DNA of 64,000 nucleotides from an uncultured Eubacteriales bacterium (GCA_910584745.1 CAJUDG010000006.1:124001-188000); one strand, 5' to 3'. Positions 43,240-52,651 are shown, counted from the first letter of the stretch. The notes: a model not told the origin generated them from the letters alone. Numbers and translations: made by a program.

Positions 43240-46014
43240 TCAGCCGCCCATCATGCCGGACAGCGCTGAGCTCTGAGAGTTCATCTGGTTTATGAGCATC
43301 TCCAGCTGTGTGAACTGCTTGGTGTAGAAGTCTATGCGGTCGCCCATCTTATCCTGCCACTTGTCTATCTGCTTCTGCAGATTGTCCATCTGGTCCTGTA
43401 TCTCGTTATTGGTCAGCGAGTAGCTGGAAAGGGTGGTGCCGGCCTTCTTCACAAGAATTCCGGGGCTGCCCATGGAGGTCTTGCCGTACTGCTCCAGGGT
43501 GCTCTTCAGCCCGGCCATGATGCCGTTGGAGGAAGCCCCTGTGGAGGTGCTGGCGGTAAAGGCGTTCTTCACCTTGTCCGGGTCGCTGTCCAGGGCGCTG
43601 CGCAGCTTATCCTCGTCCAGGCTCAGTGTGGACAGGCCGGCGGAGTATTCAACGCTCAGGCCTATGCTGCGAAGGGCCGCGCCTATCTCCCCGCTGCCCT
43701 GCACGGACTGGGTCAGCCTTGTGTACAGATTCGACAGGTCACTGTCGCCGAACAGCAGGCCGGTCTTGGCCTTCTCCTCATAGCTCTTTATATAGCTCTC
43801 GCTGTTCTTGGCCAATTCGTCCTCGGTCATGGGCAGGTAGTTATTGCCCTTGCTGTCCTGTAAGGGCATGGTGCTGTATGCGTTATGCAGCTCCGTGACC
43901 AGCTTATTATAGTCCTCTACAAAGGCTTTTATAGTGTCGACTATCTTATCCGAATCGGAGTTCGTGGTAAAGGTGATCTTCTCCGCCGTGGGGTCCACCT
44001 TGCCGTCCGCCGTATAGCCGAAAGCGCCCTTCAAGGTGACCGACATGCCGTCCAGGTCAACGGTGTTGGAGGAGCGGGTAAGGGTCAACTGCTCGCCGTT
44101 GACGGTGGCGGTGAAGACAGCGTCCTTTCCCTGGGTGTACTTTGACGTGCCGCCCTTGGACTGATACTTTTCTTCAAACTTAGTATAATACCCGCCACCC
44201 GGTCTTGGCCTATCCAGATCATCTACCCTCTCGCCCACTTGTAGATTCACAGATTCGCCAGTTTTTGTATTAGTGGCTTCAAGTGCTCCTGTATATTTAT
44301 TCACAGAAAAGCTTATTTTTTCATTTGAAAAGCTCTCCGTTAATTCTTTAGCAACATCTTCCATGGTAGTGTCAGCGTTTATGCTAAAACCAACGGTTAC
44401 ACCGACACCCTCCGGTTTGAAGGTAATATGCTTACTCTCGCCAGACTTCAATCCAAGCCCATAGGCTTCATTGAAATTGCCGCTGAGTTTCCCTTCATCA
44501 GGAACGAACAGCGCCGTACCCAGCGTCCCCCCGATATCTATCTTACTGTCCGCCCCGGTCTCCTTCGACGTAAAGGCGAAGTTCCCGGTCATGGAGGAGT
44601 ATTTCAGCTCGACGCCGGCGTCAGAGCCGTTTATCTTATCCATCACGGTCTGTATGGTGTCGTCCTCGCCGAACTGGAGCCTTGTGCCGTTTATCTCGAT
44701 GGTGGCGACCTTCGCGGCCTTGTCTTTGCTGTCGACTATCTTGCCGTCCTTGTCGATAAAGTTGCCGTCTTTGTCCGTGGCCGCCTCGGTAAACAGGCCC
44801 GCCGCCTTATCCCCCAGGACCCTTTTCAGCGTCCAGCCGGTCTGCAGGTTGGTGCTGTAGCCGCCCTCGCCCAGGCCCAGGGCGTTGTTCACCGCGTCGT
44901 TGCTGCCCTTTACCATCAGGGTGGAGCCCTTTCCGGGGCCGGTAAACTTCAGGGAGCCGTCCGTACCGGCCTCGACCTTGACCTTGCCGTTGAACTCGCT
45001 GCCCAGGCGCTCATTCAGAGCCTTGGCAAAGGCCTCGCTCTTCTGCTGCTCGTTGCCCTTTGCGGCGTTCTTATAAGTGTCGCTGTTGAAAATATCCTCA
45101 AGCTTTATGCTCTTGGTCTTGCCGTCCAGGTTCACATAGATGGTCTGGTCCTTGAGGTAGTCCTCGCGCTTGACGCTGTCCACCAGGTCGTCTTTTGTAA
45201 CCGGCTTAGTAGACGCCGCAATACTGCCGCGCTCGGTCTCCTCAAATATCTTCTGCATACCCTCGCCGGACACGCCGCTTATGCGGAAATTATTGCCCTT
45301 CAAATCCTTTATGGCTACCCGGCCTGTGCCGTCCACATATGCCTCAAGATAGTTGTCCGCCGAGGAGGTCGAGCTGCTGGAGGTGACCTTCTTCTCCTTC
45401 AGCTTCGCGTTGATGGCGTCGGCCATCTCCTTGGCGCTGTTGAAGACCTCGTCCTCCCCAAAGTTCAGGTTGATAACGCTGCCGCTCTTTTTATCGCCGC
45501 CGCCGTACTCTATGGTCAAGGACCCCGCCACCTTGCTGGTATCAACGTTCTTGTTCCACTCTATCTTGCTGGTGTCGGACCCGTTGCTCACCAGATGGCC
45601 GGTGCCCACGGTATAGCTTGCCGCCTCGGCCAGCTGCTTGATGGCGTCGATGGACACGTTGCTGCTGCTCTTTCCGCTGGCGCTGACCTTCGCGGCGTTG
45701 GCGCCGTTTGCCACGGTATTTATGGCCTTTGAGAAAAAGTTTGCGCTGAAGAGGTTTGTGCTGCTGGTATATGAGGTGTACTTATTCAGCAGATTGTTCA
45801 TCTGGGTGATAAGGCTGCGGTACGCGTCCTGCTTCCACTGCATCTGGGTCATCTTCTGCTGCAGCGAGGAGATCTTGGACTTATACCCCGAAACGCTGTT
45901 TTCGATCATGGACTCGGTGTCCATGCCGCTGGCAAGGCCGCTTATGACGTTACGGTTGCCGTATAGGCTGCTGGTACTGCTGGTGCTGTTCATTAAACTT
46001 GTTACAGAAGCCAT
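43240..46014 (-). CDS. fliD: Filament cap protein FliD, unusually large
   Basis: A 924-residue cap protein; FliD is usually 450-700 residues. The N-terminal domain (IVISGLASGMD-like VISGLASGMDTESM near residue 25, then YKSKISSLQQKMTQMQWKQD) and the C-terminal FliD_C region with coiled coil and the LEMLINQMNSQSSALSGMMG ending are conserved. The extra length lies in the central exposed domains (about 130-680). A stretch at about 44.16-44.48 kb (residues about 512-618) is much richer in A+T than its flanks. The ATG at 46014 has AAGGAG eight bases upstream; a GTG three codons earlier lies on the site itself. Confidence 0.93.
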   Translation of the reverse strand: MASVTSLMNSTSSTSSLYGNRNVISGLASGMDTESMIENSVSGYKSKISSLQQKMTQMQWKQDAYRSLITQMNNLLNKYTSYTSSTNLFSANFFSKAINTVANGANAAKVSASGKSSSNVSIDAIKQLAEAASYTVGTGHLVSNGSDTSKIEWNKNVDTSKVAGSLTIEYGGGDKKSGSVINLNFGEDEVFNSAKEMADAINAKLKEKKVTSSSSTSSADNYLEAYVDGTGRVAIKDLKGNNFRISGVSGEGMQKIFEETERGSIAASTKPVTKDDLVDSVKREDYLKDQTIYVNLDGKTKSIKLEDIFNSDTYKNAAKGNEQQKSEAFAKALNERLGSEFNGKVKVEAGTDGSLKFTGPGKGSTLMVKGSNDAVNNALGLGEGGYSTNLQTGWTLKRVLGDKAAGLFTEAATDKDGNFIDKDGKIVDSKDKAAKVATIEINGTRLQFGEDDTIQTVMDKINGSDAGVELKYSSMTGNFAFTSKETGADSKIDIGGTLGTALFVPDEGKLSGNFNEAYGLGLKSGESKHITFKPEGVGVTVGFSINADTTMEDVAKELTESFSNEKISFSVNKYTGALEATNTKTGESVNLQVGERVDDLDRPRPGGGYYTKFEEKYQSKGGTSKYTQGKDAVFTATVNGEQLTLTRSSNTVDLDGMSVTLKGAFGYTADGKVDPTAEKITFTTNSDSDKIVDTIKAFVEDYNKLVTELHNAYSTMPLQDSKGNNYLPMTEDELAKNSESYIKSYEEKAKTGLLFGDSDLSNLYTRLTQSVQGSGEIGAALRSIGLSVEYSAGLSTLSLDEDKLRSALDSDPDKVKNAFTASTSTGASSNGIMAGLKSTLEQYGKTSMGSPGILVKKAGTTLSSYSLTNNEIQDQMDNLQKQIDKWQDKMGDRIDFYTKQFTQLEMLINQMNSQSSALSGMMGG

Positions 46015-46070
46015 TGATTTCACTCCTTTTTTGTGGTAACATATCTAGAGAAGGGATAGATAGGCCGTTT

Positions 46071-46097
46071 TTACCGGCGATTCTCCCGGGAAATTTC
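46071..46097 (-). promoter_or_regulatory. Candidate sigma-D promoter of the fliD group
   Basis: Minus strand GAAA (46094-46097), 15-base spacer, GCCGGTAA (46071-46078), against the sigma-28/sigma-D pattern TAAA-N15-GCCGATAA. A second weaker candidate has GTCGATAT at 46144-46151. An imperfect palindrome (46081-46106) overlaps the first. Placement fits late-gene control by FliA. Confidence 0.4.
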
Positions 46098-46212
46098 CCC
46101 AGGAGAAAAAAGCCCGGAAAAACACTTAACATCTTCTATATTTATATCGACATTAGAATGGGAAAGATAAGAGCTTTCCGCGAAAATTTTACTTTTGGAG
46201 AGGGGCCTTCCT

Positions 46213-46968
46213 ATGGAAAAGATCATCGCCATCACAAACCAGAAAGGCGGCGTCGGCAAGACCACCACCGCGCTCTCGCTCATCAACGCCATGCGCCTTA
46301 GAAACTACCGGGTCCTGGGCGTGGACCTGGACCCCCAGGGCAGCCTCGGCTTCTCTGCCGGCCTTGACATCGAGAACGCCGACACGGTCTATGAGGTGAT
46401 GAAGGGAACGGCGGATATCCGGGACGTTATCGTCTCCACGGACCTTGGGGACATACTGCCCTCAAACATACTGCTGTCCACCGCGGAGCTTGAGTTCAAC
46501 GCCCCCGGCCGGGAGTACCTTTTGAAGAACGAGCTTGACAAGGTGGAGCGCAGCTATGACTATATCGTCATCGACACGCCCCCGGCCCTGAACGTGCTGA
46601 CCATCAACGCCTATGTGGCCTCGGGCGCGCTGATAATCCCCATGGCCCCCGAAATTCTGAGCCTTCTGGGCATCTCCCAAATACGGGACACCATAAATAC
46701 GGTGAAAAAATATTACAATCCCGACCTTCGGGTGCTGGGCATCCTGCTCAACAAGTTCAACCAGCGCCTTACCCTTAACCGGGAGGTGCTGGAGCTCTCC
46801 GGCGAGATAGCCAGAAAGCTTGACACCAAGGTCCTGGACACCAAGATACGCTCAAGCGTTGTGGTGGCCGAGGCCCCCGCCCACGGCGAGAGCGTGCTCT
46901 CCTACGCGCCCCACTCCAACCCGTCCCAGGATTTTCAGGCTCTGCTTGACGAGATTATGAGCATATGA
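46213..46968 (+). CDS. ParA/Soj-type ATPase
   Basis: A 251-residue ParA-family ATPase. The deviant Walker A is intact (KGGVGKTTT, signature Lys11 and Lys16), as are Walker A' (GVDLDPQGSLGFSAG) and Walker B (YIVIDTPPAL). It lacks the N-terminal helix with the DQAxxLR motif that marks FlhG, and no ParB gene follows. Instead a ComFB-domain gene starts 34 bases downstream. Such orphan ParA proteins in motility loci position chemoreceptor arrays or flagella; that role is inferred here. The start at 46213 is chosen for GGAGAGGGG seven bases upstream. Confidence 0.88.
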   Translation: MEKIIAITNQKGGVGKTTTALSLINAMRLRNYRVLGVDLDPQGSLGFSAGLDIENADTVYEVMKGTADIRDVIVSTDLGDILPSNILLSTAELEFNAPGREYLLKNELDKVERSYDYIVIDTPPALNVLTINAYVASGALIIPMAPEILSLLGISQIRDTINTVKKYYNPDLRVLGILLNKFNQRLTLNREVLELSGEIARKLDTKVLDTKIRSSVVVAEAPAHGESVLSYAPHSNPSQDFQALLDEIMSI

Positions 46969-47002
46969 TATAATAAAAACGTCCCCGAAAGGAGAAAAAA
47001 CC

Positions 47003-47734
47003 ATGGCAAATTCCAAAAATTCCCGATCCAACAAGACTGCCCACGTGCTGAACCTGCTCACCGAGCCCGGCGAGGCCGCAAAGGAGCCCGCCCGCACCGA
47101 GCGCGCGCCGGCGGCTGCCGCTGTATCCAGCTCTGAGGAGGTGGCCGGCGCCATCCGCGACGCCCTTGAGGAGGACCTGCTGGCAGAGCTCTCTGAGGAG
47201 GCCCCTGCCGCGGCGGAGCCCCCCGAGGACGTCCAGCCCCCCGCACCAGAGCCGGAACCCCAGCCCGCACCGGCAGAGGAGCCGGAGCCCCAGCCGGAAC
47301 CTGAGCCAGAACCTGAACCCGTCCGGGCGGAGGAGCCCCAGCCCGAGCCGGAGCCTGTCCCGGAGGAGGAGCCGGAGCCCCAGCCCGAAGAGCCCACCCA
47401 CAAGCCAAACCCCATGGAGGACATCACCTATATCAACGTGATACAGGCCCTGGTGGAGGACAAGGTGGACAAGTATATAAAGCAGTTCAAGATGTGCACC
47501 TGCCGCCGCTGCCGCACGGACGTGGTGGCCCTGGCCCTTACGACCCTGCCCGCCAAGTACATCGTGGTGCCCGAGCACGAGAGCGTGCCCATGCTGTCCA
47601 TCTATGAGAGCCGCTACGGCGCGGCGGTCACCGCCCAGCTTATTGCCGCCTGCCAGAAGGTCTCGGCCAATCCCAGGCACTCCGGCGAGAGCGACGGGCG
47701 GCTGCGCCTGGGCGCCCCCAGAAACGACGAGTGA
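47003..47734 (+). CDS. ComFB-domain protein with Pro/Glu linker
   Basis: A 243-residue protein. A short basic N-terminus (KTAHVLNLLTE near 11-21) is followed by an Ala/Pro/Glu low-complexity linker (about 60-135), then a ComFB domain (about 140-225). The cysteine cluster is present (Cys165, Cys167, Cys170 in CTCRRC) before TDVVALALTTLPAKYIV. ComFB proteins are reported as cyclic di-GMP receptors, and in Bacillus comFB lies beside the flgM operon, which matches the context. It is probably co-transcribed with parA. The linker resembles that of the FtsA-like protein in composition. Confidence 0.8.
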   Translation: MANSKNSRSNKTAHVLNLLTEPGEAAKEPARTERAPAAAAVSSSEEVAGAIRDALEEDLLAELSEEAPAAAEPPEDVQPPAPEPEPQPAPAEEPEPQPEPEPEPEPVRAEEPQPEPEPVPEEEPEPQPEEPTHKPNPMEDITYINVIQALVEDKVDKYIKQFKMCTCRRCRTDVVALALTTLPAKYIVVPEHESVPMLSIYESRYGAAVTAQLIAACQKVSANPRHSGESDGRLRLGAPRNDE

Positions 47735-47765
47735 CAGTATAAGCGGGCCTTCCGTATCTAAAACA

Positions 47766-47799
47766 GCAAAGCGCAGAGCGAAAGCTCCGCGCTTTTTTT
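47766..47799 (+). terminator. Terminator between the ComFB gene and csrA
   Basis: AAAGCGCAGAGC / GCTCCGCGCTTT hairpin with GAAA loop, followed by seven Ts on the plus strand. It separates convergent operons. Confidence 0.85.
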
Positions 47800-47806
47800 A
47801 TCTGAA

Positions 47807-48052
47807 TCAATCTTCTCCGGGCTTTTCCCTCAGCATCGCAAAGGCCGCGATAAGCTCCTGGGGCATGCTCTTTTCGTCTGCGGCCTCCCGGTTCTCGCTC
47901 ATGGCGCTGGCAAGCTCCGCCCGCAGCACCGCAACCTCTTTGGGCGCGTCTATGGCCAGCTGCACCTCTTTGTCCTTTGTGGCGATAACGGTCACCCTGA
48001 CCTCCTCCCCGATGAGGAAGGACTCCCCCGCCCTTCTGCGCAGGATCAGCAT
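47807..48052 (-). CDS. csrA: Carbon storage regulator CsrA
   Basis: An 81-residue RNA-binding protein. The beta-strand core MLILRRRAGESFLIGEEVRV and VQLAIDAPKEVAVLRAEL is conserved, with Arg44-equivalent in VLRAE. In Bacillus CsrA represses flagellin translation and is antagonised by FliW. Its start overlaps the fliW end by seven bases. It is the last gene of the late operon; the flagellin gene that often follows is missing here. Confidence 0.96.
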   Translation of the reverse strand: MLILRRRAGESFLIGEEVRVTVIATKDKEVQLAIDAPKEVAVLRAELASAMSENREAADEKSMPQELIAAFAMLREKPGED

Positions 48053-48498
48053 GATGACCCCTCCTCCGTCTGGAACTCAGACAAAAGGTGTCTCATTCCA
48101 TACTCATCAGTTTCAAGGATGACCTGTGTCCCTGTCCGCGTCTCGTCGTTGATGGCCACCGGGCATTTCATGTTCACCGTGCTGGTGGAGACAGGGTTCT
48201 TCACCACGCACAGCACATAGTAGCACAGCTCCCGGCTGTCCGTGACCTCCATTCTCTCCAGCTCCTCGGGCTGAAGCACCGGCGCGTACTCCAGGTGCAG
48301 GGCAAAGGGGTTCATCACCACAAAGGCCAGCTGGGGCGTCGCCACGCTCTGCAGGCACAGGAGGGTCCCGTCGCTGCCGGAAAAGGGCAGCAGCAGAAAC
48401 TCCTTCTCCTCCTCAAAGGCGAATATCCCCTGGGGAAAGCGGATAACGTCCTCATCGCCGTAATCTATCTCGCCAAAATACTTCGTCGAAAGCTTCAC
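48046..48498 (-). CDS. fliW: Flagellar assembly factor FliW
   Basis: A 150-residue protein that binds flagellin or CsrA in a partner switch, releasing CsrA repression when flagellin is scarce. The opening STKYFGEIDY and segment VIRFPQGIFAFEEEKEFLLL are typical. The C-terminal region contacting CsrA is present. Directly upstream of and overlapping csrA. Confidence 0.95.
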   Translation of the reverse strand: MKLSTKYFGEIDYGDEDVIRFPQGIFAFEEEKEFLLLPFSGSDGTLLCLQSVATPQLAFVVMNPFALHLEYAPVLQPEELERMEVTDSRELCYYVLCVVKNPVSTSTVNMKCPVAINDETRTGTQVILETDEYGMRHLLSEFQTEEGSSC

Positions 48499-48513
48499 GC
48501 TATCCCTCCTATA

Positions 48514-49131
48514 TCAGGCGCGCACATCCACCGGCTCGTAATTCGGGTCGGCCGAAGGCGGAACGTACAGCGCGCCGCCCACGTACTTGATGATTACCTC
48601 GGGCCGCTGGGTAACGGAGAACTCGATGTCCCCGGGCACGAACTCAAAGCCCTGGCCGCCGGTCTTCCAGTCGAAGTTCAGCTTATCCATCTCATAGCGT
48701 ATCTGCATCTGCCCGGGCTCCCAGTCCAGGTCGATGCCCCCCTCCGGCAGGAAGCCCAGCCCGAACTCGTCAAGGCTGCGCCCCAGATGGGCGTCCTGGG
48801 TCTCCTGGGCAAACTGGGTGATGAGCTCCTGGCCAAGCTGGGCGTCCATCACAAGCTGGCCGCGCTTCGCGTAGGTGGCCGTGGCCTGATAGGCCGCCTG
48901 CTTGCCGGCCTCGGCCGCCTGCTTCACGCTCTGGGCGGTGGTGGGTCGGATGGAGCTCTGTGCCTGGAAGGAGTCCACATTGAGCTTTATAGGCCTGCTC
49001 TTGATGTTCAGGCCCCCCTTGTCCCGGGAGATCTCCACCTCGGCGGTGCCCCTGGAGTAGACCAGGTGCGAATGTGTCGTCTTCATCTCGATCTCGATAG
49101 GTACGGTAGTTATCTCAATCAACGGTCCCAC
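48514..49131 (-). CDS. DUF6470 (YviE-type) flagellar protein
   Basis: A 205-residue protein encoded between flgL and fliW, the position of yviE in Bacillus. LIEITTVPIEIEMKTTHSHL at the start and EFVPGDIEFSVTQRPEVIIKY near the end fit the family. The start codon is GTG behind AGAGGAGG. Function is unknown in the family; it is probably cytosolic. Confidence 0.82.
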   Translation of the reverse strand: MGPLIEITTVPIEIEMKTTHSHLVYSRGTAEVEISRDKGGLNIKSRPIKLNVDSFQAQSSIRPTTAQSVKQAAEAGKQAAYQATATYAKRGQLVMDAQLGQELITQFAQETQDAHLGRSLDEFGLGFLPEGGIDLDWEPGQMQIRYEMDKLNFDWKTGGQGFEFVPGDIEFSVTQRPEVIIKYVGGALYVPPSADPNYEPVDVRA

Positions 49132-49172
49132 AATAATCCTCCTCTTTCATTATTATTGCTAAAAGGAATCGC

Positions 49173-50276
49173 TTAATTCATATAGTCTATCAGCGACTGT
49201 GACAGAATATTGGTGCCTATGCGCAGTGCGGCGTTATAGGAATACTGAGCCCACATCAGCGCGGTTATGGCTTCGGCGGGGTCGATATCCTCTATGCTGA
49301 CTATCTGCTCGTTCATGGAATCGTCCAATGATTCCAGCCGCTCCTCGTTGGTGTTCACGAAGGTAATCCGGGTGTCAAGCTCGACATAGTTGGCGTGTAT
49401 ATCGTTAAGGGTGTTCTCAAGTCCCTTGCGCAGGGCCTGGGTCCACTCCGCCGGTGAAAGCTGAGTTCCGGTTACCGGGTCCGGGTATGTCTTTTTCGGG
49501 AAGCTCCCGGTGTTCGCGTCGCACTCACAATATGCCTGGCCCATCTGGTTCAAGAGCGAAATTATATTGTTTGGCACATTGACAGTCGTTTTACCGTCGT
49601 TCAGCGTCACCTTCTGATAGCCGTACCCGATATACTCCGCGCCGTTCAGCGCCGTGTCAAAGCCGCTGGCCTCGATGAACTCGCCTGTAACGGGGTCCTC
49701 CTGCATACCCATGCCCATGTCCACAAAGGTTTTCTCGTTCTCAATGGAATCCTCAAACCATTTGATGTCGGTGGTGGTCTTGCAGTCCACCGCATGGCCC
49801 CGGTATAGGACCTCGCCGTTTTGTCCCCAGCTGAAGGGCACAGTCGCGCCGTCCGCGCCGGAGAAAACAAAGTTCTCGCCATACTGGGCGTTCATGGTCT
49901 GCATGGCGGACTCCGCCGCGCCCTTCAGGACCTCGCCCAGGGCGTTGCGGCCGGGATCGTCGGGGGCGTTGTCCGCGATGATGGCAGAATATTTGCCCAG
50001 CTTCACGCCTATCTCCTGATAGGTGTCCTCAAGGCAGTCCCATGCCTGCTGGAACTTGTGCCGCACCTGCTTGGAGTTGGCTATCTGGTTCTCCACGTTC
50101 CACCTGTTGCGCCGCAGCTGGAAGGCCTGGGCGGCCTTGGTGGGGCTCTCGGCATAGGAGTTGAACTTGCGCTCGGTGGTGACCTTTTCGCTGACGTTCG
50201 CCAGGTTATTATAGGACTTCATAAGGTTGGTCTTATACTTGGTCATCATACCGTTTGTAGTTATGCGGTGTACCAT
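49173..50276 (-). CDS. flgL: Hook-filament junction protein FlgL
   Basis: A 367-residue junction protein. The N-terminal flagellin-like helix (MVHRITTNGMMTKYKTNLMK, then YAESPTKAAQAFQLRR) and C-terminal helix (DPAEAITALMWAQYSYNAAL) are present. The central exposed domain (about 190-290) is of slightly lower GC. It follows flgK by 37 bases. Confidence 0.95.
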   Translation of the reverse strand: MVHRITTNGMMTKYKTNLMKSYNNLANVSEKVTTERKFNSYAESPTKAAQAFQLRRNRWNVENQIANSKQVRHKFQQAWDCLEDTYQEIGVKLGKYSAIIADNAPDDPGRNALGEVLKGAAESAMQTMNAQYGENFVFSGADGATVPFSWGQNGEVLYRGHAVDCKTTTDIKWFEDSIENEKTFVDMGMGMQEDPVTGEFIEASGFDTALNGAEYIGYGYQKVTLNDGKTTVNVPNNIISLLNQMGQAYCECDANTGSFPKKTYPDPVTGTQLSPAEWTQALRKGLENTLNDIHANYVELDTRITFVNTNEERLESLDDSMNEQIVSIEDIDPAEAITALMWAQYSYNAALRIGTNILSQSLIDYMN

Positions 50277-50313
50277 ATGCTGTCACTTCTTTCTTTATCA
50301 AAATTTATCTCAA

Positions 50314-52086
50314 TCAGCGCCCGGCTATCCCGGTGCCGTTAATCAGCTTATCCAGTATCTCGTCAAGGGTGGTCAGCAGGCGGCAGGACGCGGAATACGA
50401 CTTTTGGAACTGCATCATGCTGATGGCCTCGTCGTTAAGGTCCACGCCGGACACGGACTCCCTTCCGAGGTCCAGCTCCTGAGAGGAGGAGTAGTAGTTG
50501 TCAAGTATGCTCATGGTGGTCTTCTTGTCGCCGCCCAGGTTGTTGTTGATGTAGGTCAGCATCCCCTGGAAGCTGCCGCTGAAGAAAATACCGTTGTTGG
50601 CGGCCGTGCTCCCGGGCCGGGGGTTATGGTTCACATCCAGGATATCTTTAGGACTAAAGTCCTGGTTCGCCTGCATCTGGGCGATAAGGTGAACGATATT
50701 GTCATTGGCCGTCGACAGTCCGTTCTTCTCCGGGTCCCGGGTCTGCATGATATGCGTCTGCTCGTGGGACCAGCCGAAGGATATACTGATATTGCTGGCG
50801 GTAATGCCGCTGGGGTCATCCCCGTTGCCGTTGTTGCTGAACAGCACACCCGCGCCGTTAATATCCGCGTTAGTAATGGGTTTCCCGTCCTTATCAGTAG
50901 TATTGGCCTCGTTGAATACCTCCGCGAACTTCCTTGCCAGAGCGTCCAGGGTGTTCTGATAGTACCTTATGCCCCGCTTGGTGCTGGCCCCCGGGTCCTG
51001 GTCTATATCGCCCTGGGGAGAATATTCGCCGGTCTTTGTAAGCATCTCCCGCTGGGCCTGTATAACGCCGCCCTTAAGATCCTGGTCCTTGATGTTATAG
51101 ATCTCCCCGCCGGGCTTGTTCCTGGCCATCTTCTGGCCCAGATTGTTCTCCAGCACCGAGATCTGCAGGCGCAGATAAGGATCCTCCTCCCCTGTCCCGG
51201 GCTTCATTGGGTCCTCCTGCACCGAGAGCTGGCCGAAGTACACGCCGTCCACCAGCACAGCGTCGCTGTTGCCCTTTAAGGTGATGGTCAGCTTCTCCAC
51301 GGTCATGCCTGCGCCGATGGACTCGTCGGAATACTTCACGTCGATGGGGATGAGCTTCGACAGCTCGTCGATAAGCAGGTTGCGCTGGTCCCTAAGCTCC
51401 AGGGCCTGCTGGCCGCGCTCGCCTATCATGCCCTCCTTACGCTCGGCCTCGCTGATGGCTCCGGTGCTTATCTCCGCCTTTTTGATGGATTCGTTGAGCT
51501 CCCGGATACTCTTGAGTATACTGTTCACCTCGCCCAGCTTCTCCTTGAATTCATTGGTGGTGTTCTTCAGCACCTCGTCCAGTGCGGTAGCATATGTGTG
51601 AAACTTCTGCACAATATCAAGGGCCGCGCCGCGCACGGAACCGTCATAGGCCTTATCCCCGGCGTGCTCGGTGTTCATGACCTGCAATTCCTCAAGCAGC
51701 CTGTTGAACTGCTGCTCAAGAACGCCGCTGTCCTCCTCACCCTTGCCCACCTCGTCAAAGATGAGAGAGAGCGACTCTAATATGGAATATTTACCCTCAT
51801 AAAAGCCCACCTGGGCGTTCTCGTTCCTGAACCGTATGTCCAGGTACGGGTCCCTAAGCTGGGACACGCCGGTGGTAAGCGCCCCGGCGCCCACGCGCAC
51901 GTCGAACTGTGACGCGTATACGTCCGCGCCGCCTATATACAGGGCCCGCTGGTCCAGGGACTGGCGGGTATAGCCCACGGTGTTGATGTTTGAAATATTG
52001 TTGCCGGTGACCTCCATGGCCTTTGACGAGGCCATAATGCCCAGCCTGGCCATTGTAAAGCCGCTGAACGTGGAAACAGTGCTCAT
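50314..52086 (-). CDS. flgK: Hook-filament junction protein FlgK
   Basis: A 590-residue junction protein. ASSKAMEVTGNNISNINTVG near residue 15 gives the axial motif, and the C-terminal half ends with VDLNDEAISMMQFQKSYSAS, as in other FlgK proteins. Coiled segments at about 165-240 form the D1 domain. It follows flgN in the late operon. Confidence 0.96.
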   Translation of the reverse strand: MSTVSTFSGFTMARLGIMASSKAMEVTGNNISNINTVGYTRQSLDQRALYIGGADVYASQFDVRVGAGALTTGVSQLRDPYLDIRFRNENAQVGFYEGKYSILESLSLIFDEVGKGEEDSGVLEQQFNRLLEELQVMNTEHAGDKAYDGSVRGAALDIVQKFHTYATALDEVLKNTTNEFKEKLGEVNSILKSIRELNESIKKAEISTGAISEAERKEGMIGERGQQALELRDQRNLLIDELSKLIPIDVKYSDESIGAGMTVEKLTITLKGNSDAVLVDGVYFGQLSVQEDPMKPGTGEEDPYLRLQISVLENNLGQKMARNKPGGEIYNIKDQDLKGGVIQAQREMLTKTGEYSPQGDIDQDPGASTKRGIRYYQNTLDALARKFAEVFNEANTTDKDGKPITNADINGAGVLFSNNGNGDDPSGITASNISISFGWSHEQTHIMQTRDPEKNGLSTANDNIVHLIAQMQANQDFSPKDILDVNHNPRPGSTAANNGIFFSGSFQGMLTYINNNLGGDKKTTMSILDNYYSSSQELDLGRESVSGVDLNDEAISMMQFQKSYSASCRLLTTLDEILDKLINGTGIAGR

Positions 52087-52195
52087 AGCTATCGTCCTCC
52101 CTTACACTGGGGTATCGTTTTGGTACAGAGACTAAACCTCAATAAGGCGCGGCTTTTCCTTTGCCCGCACCATTCAAACCGGACCGCTCCGCGCC

Positions 52196-52651
52196 CTAGG
52201 CGCGGAAGTCCGTCTTCATTCTCGGCGGCGGCTCCTCATTATCCTTCCGGGGCGCCGGCTGGTTCTCCGGGAGCATCCGCTCTATGTCGTGCAGCGCGAT
52301 CTCCATAGTGACCCGCGCGGCCTCCGATGCGCTGCGGAAAACGGTATAGCGGTTCTGCACCTGCTCCGCCGTCTTCCTGGCCCGGTCAAAGAGCTCCGGC
52401 GGATAGTTCTCCGCAAGCTTTGACAGGGGCACGCCCTGAAGGCCCATTTCCGCGAGCATCTTGTCGCGCTTGATATCCATGCCCCGAAGGGTCATGCTGA
52501 AGGCCTGTTCCTTCTTCATCAGGCTCTCGACCGTGACAAGATCGCCGGCGCGGGCCGCTTTATTCTTCGCCTTGGTGACCTCGGCCATCTGTTCAAGGGT
52601 ATCGGCCAGACCCTCAAGATACTGCAGGTAGTCCTCATAAACCTGGCTCAA
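52196..52651 (-). CDS. flgN: FlgK/FlgL export chaperone FlgN
   Basis: A 151-residue helical protein of the FlgN family, encoded between flgM and flgK. The helical bundle spans about 1-125 and the last 20 residues form a Pro-rich tail. It guides the junction proteins to the export gate. Sequence match to the family is moderate; context is decisive. Confidence 0.85.
   Translation of the reverse strand: MSQVYEDYLQYLEGLADTLEQMAEVTKAKNKAARAGDLVTVESLMKKEQAFSMTLRGMDIKRDKMLAEMGLQGVPLSKLAENYPPELFDRARKTAEQVQNRYTVFRSASEAARVTMEIALHDIERMLPENQPAPRKDNEEPPPRMKTDFRA

Noticed and set aside
47166..47441. Pro/Glu repeats in the ComFB gene as a DNA tandem repeat or CRISPR-like array
   Set aside because: The repeats are irregular low-complexity codons within a real reading frame, with no spacers of constant length.
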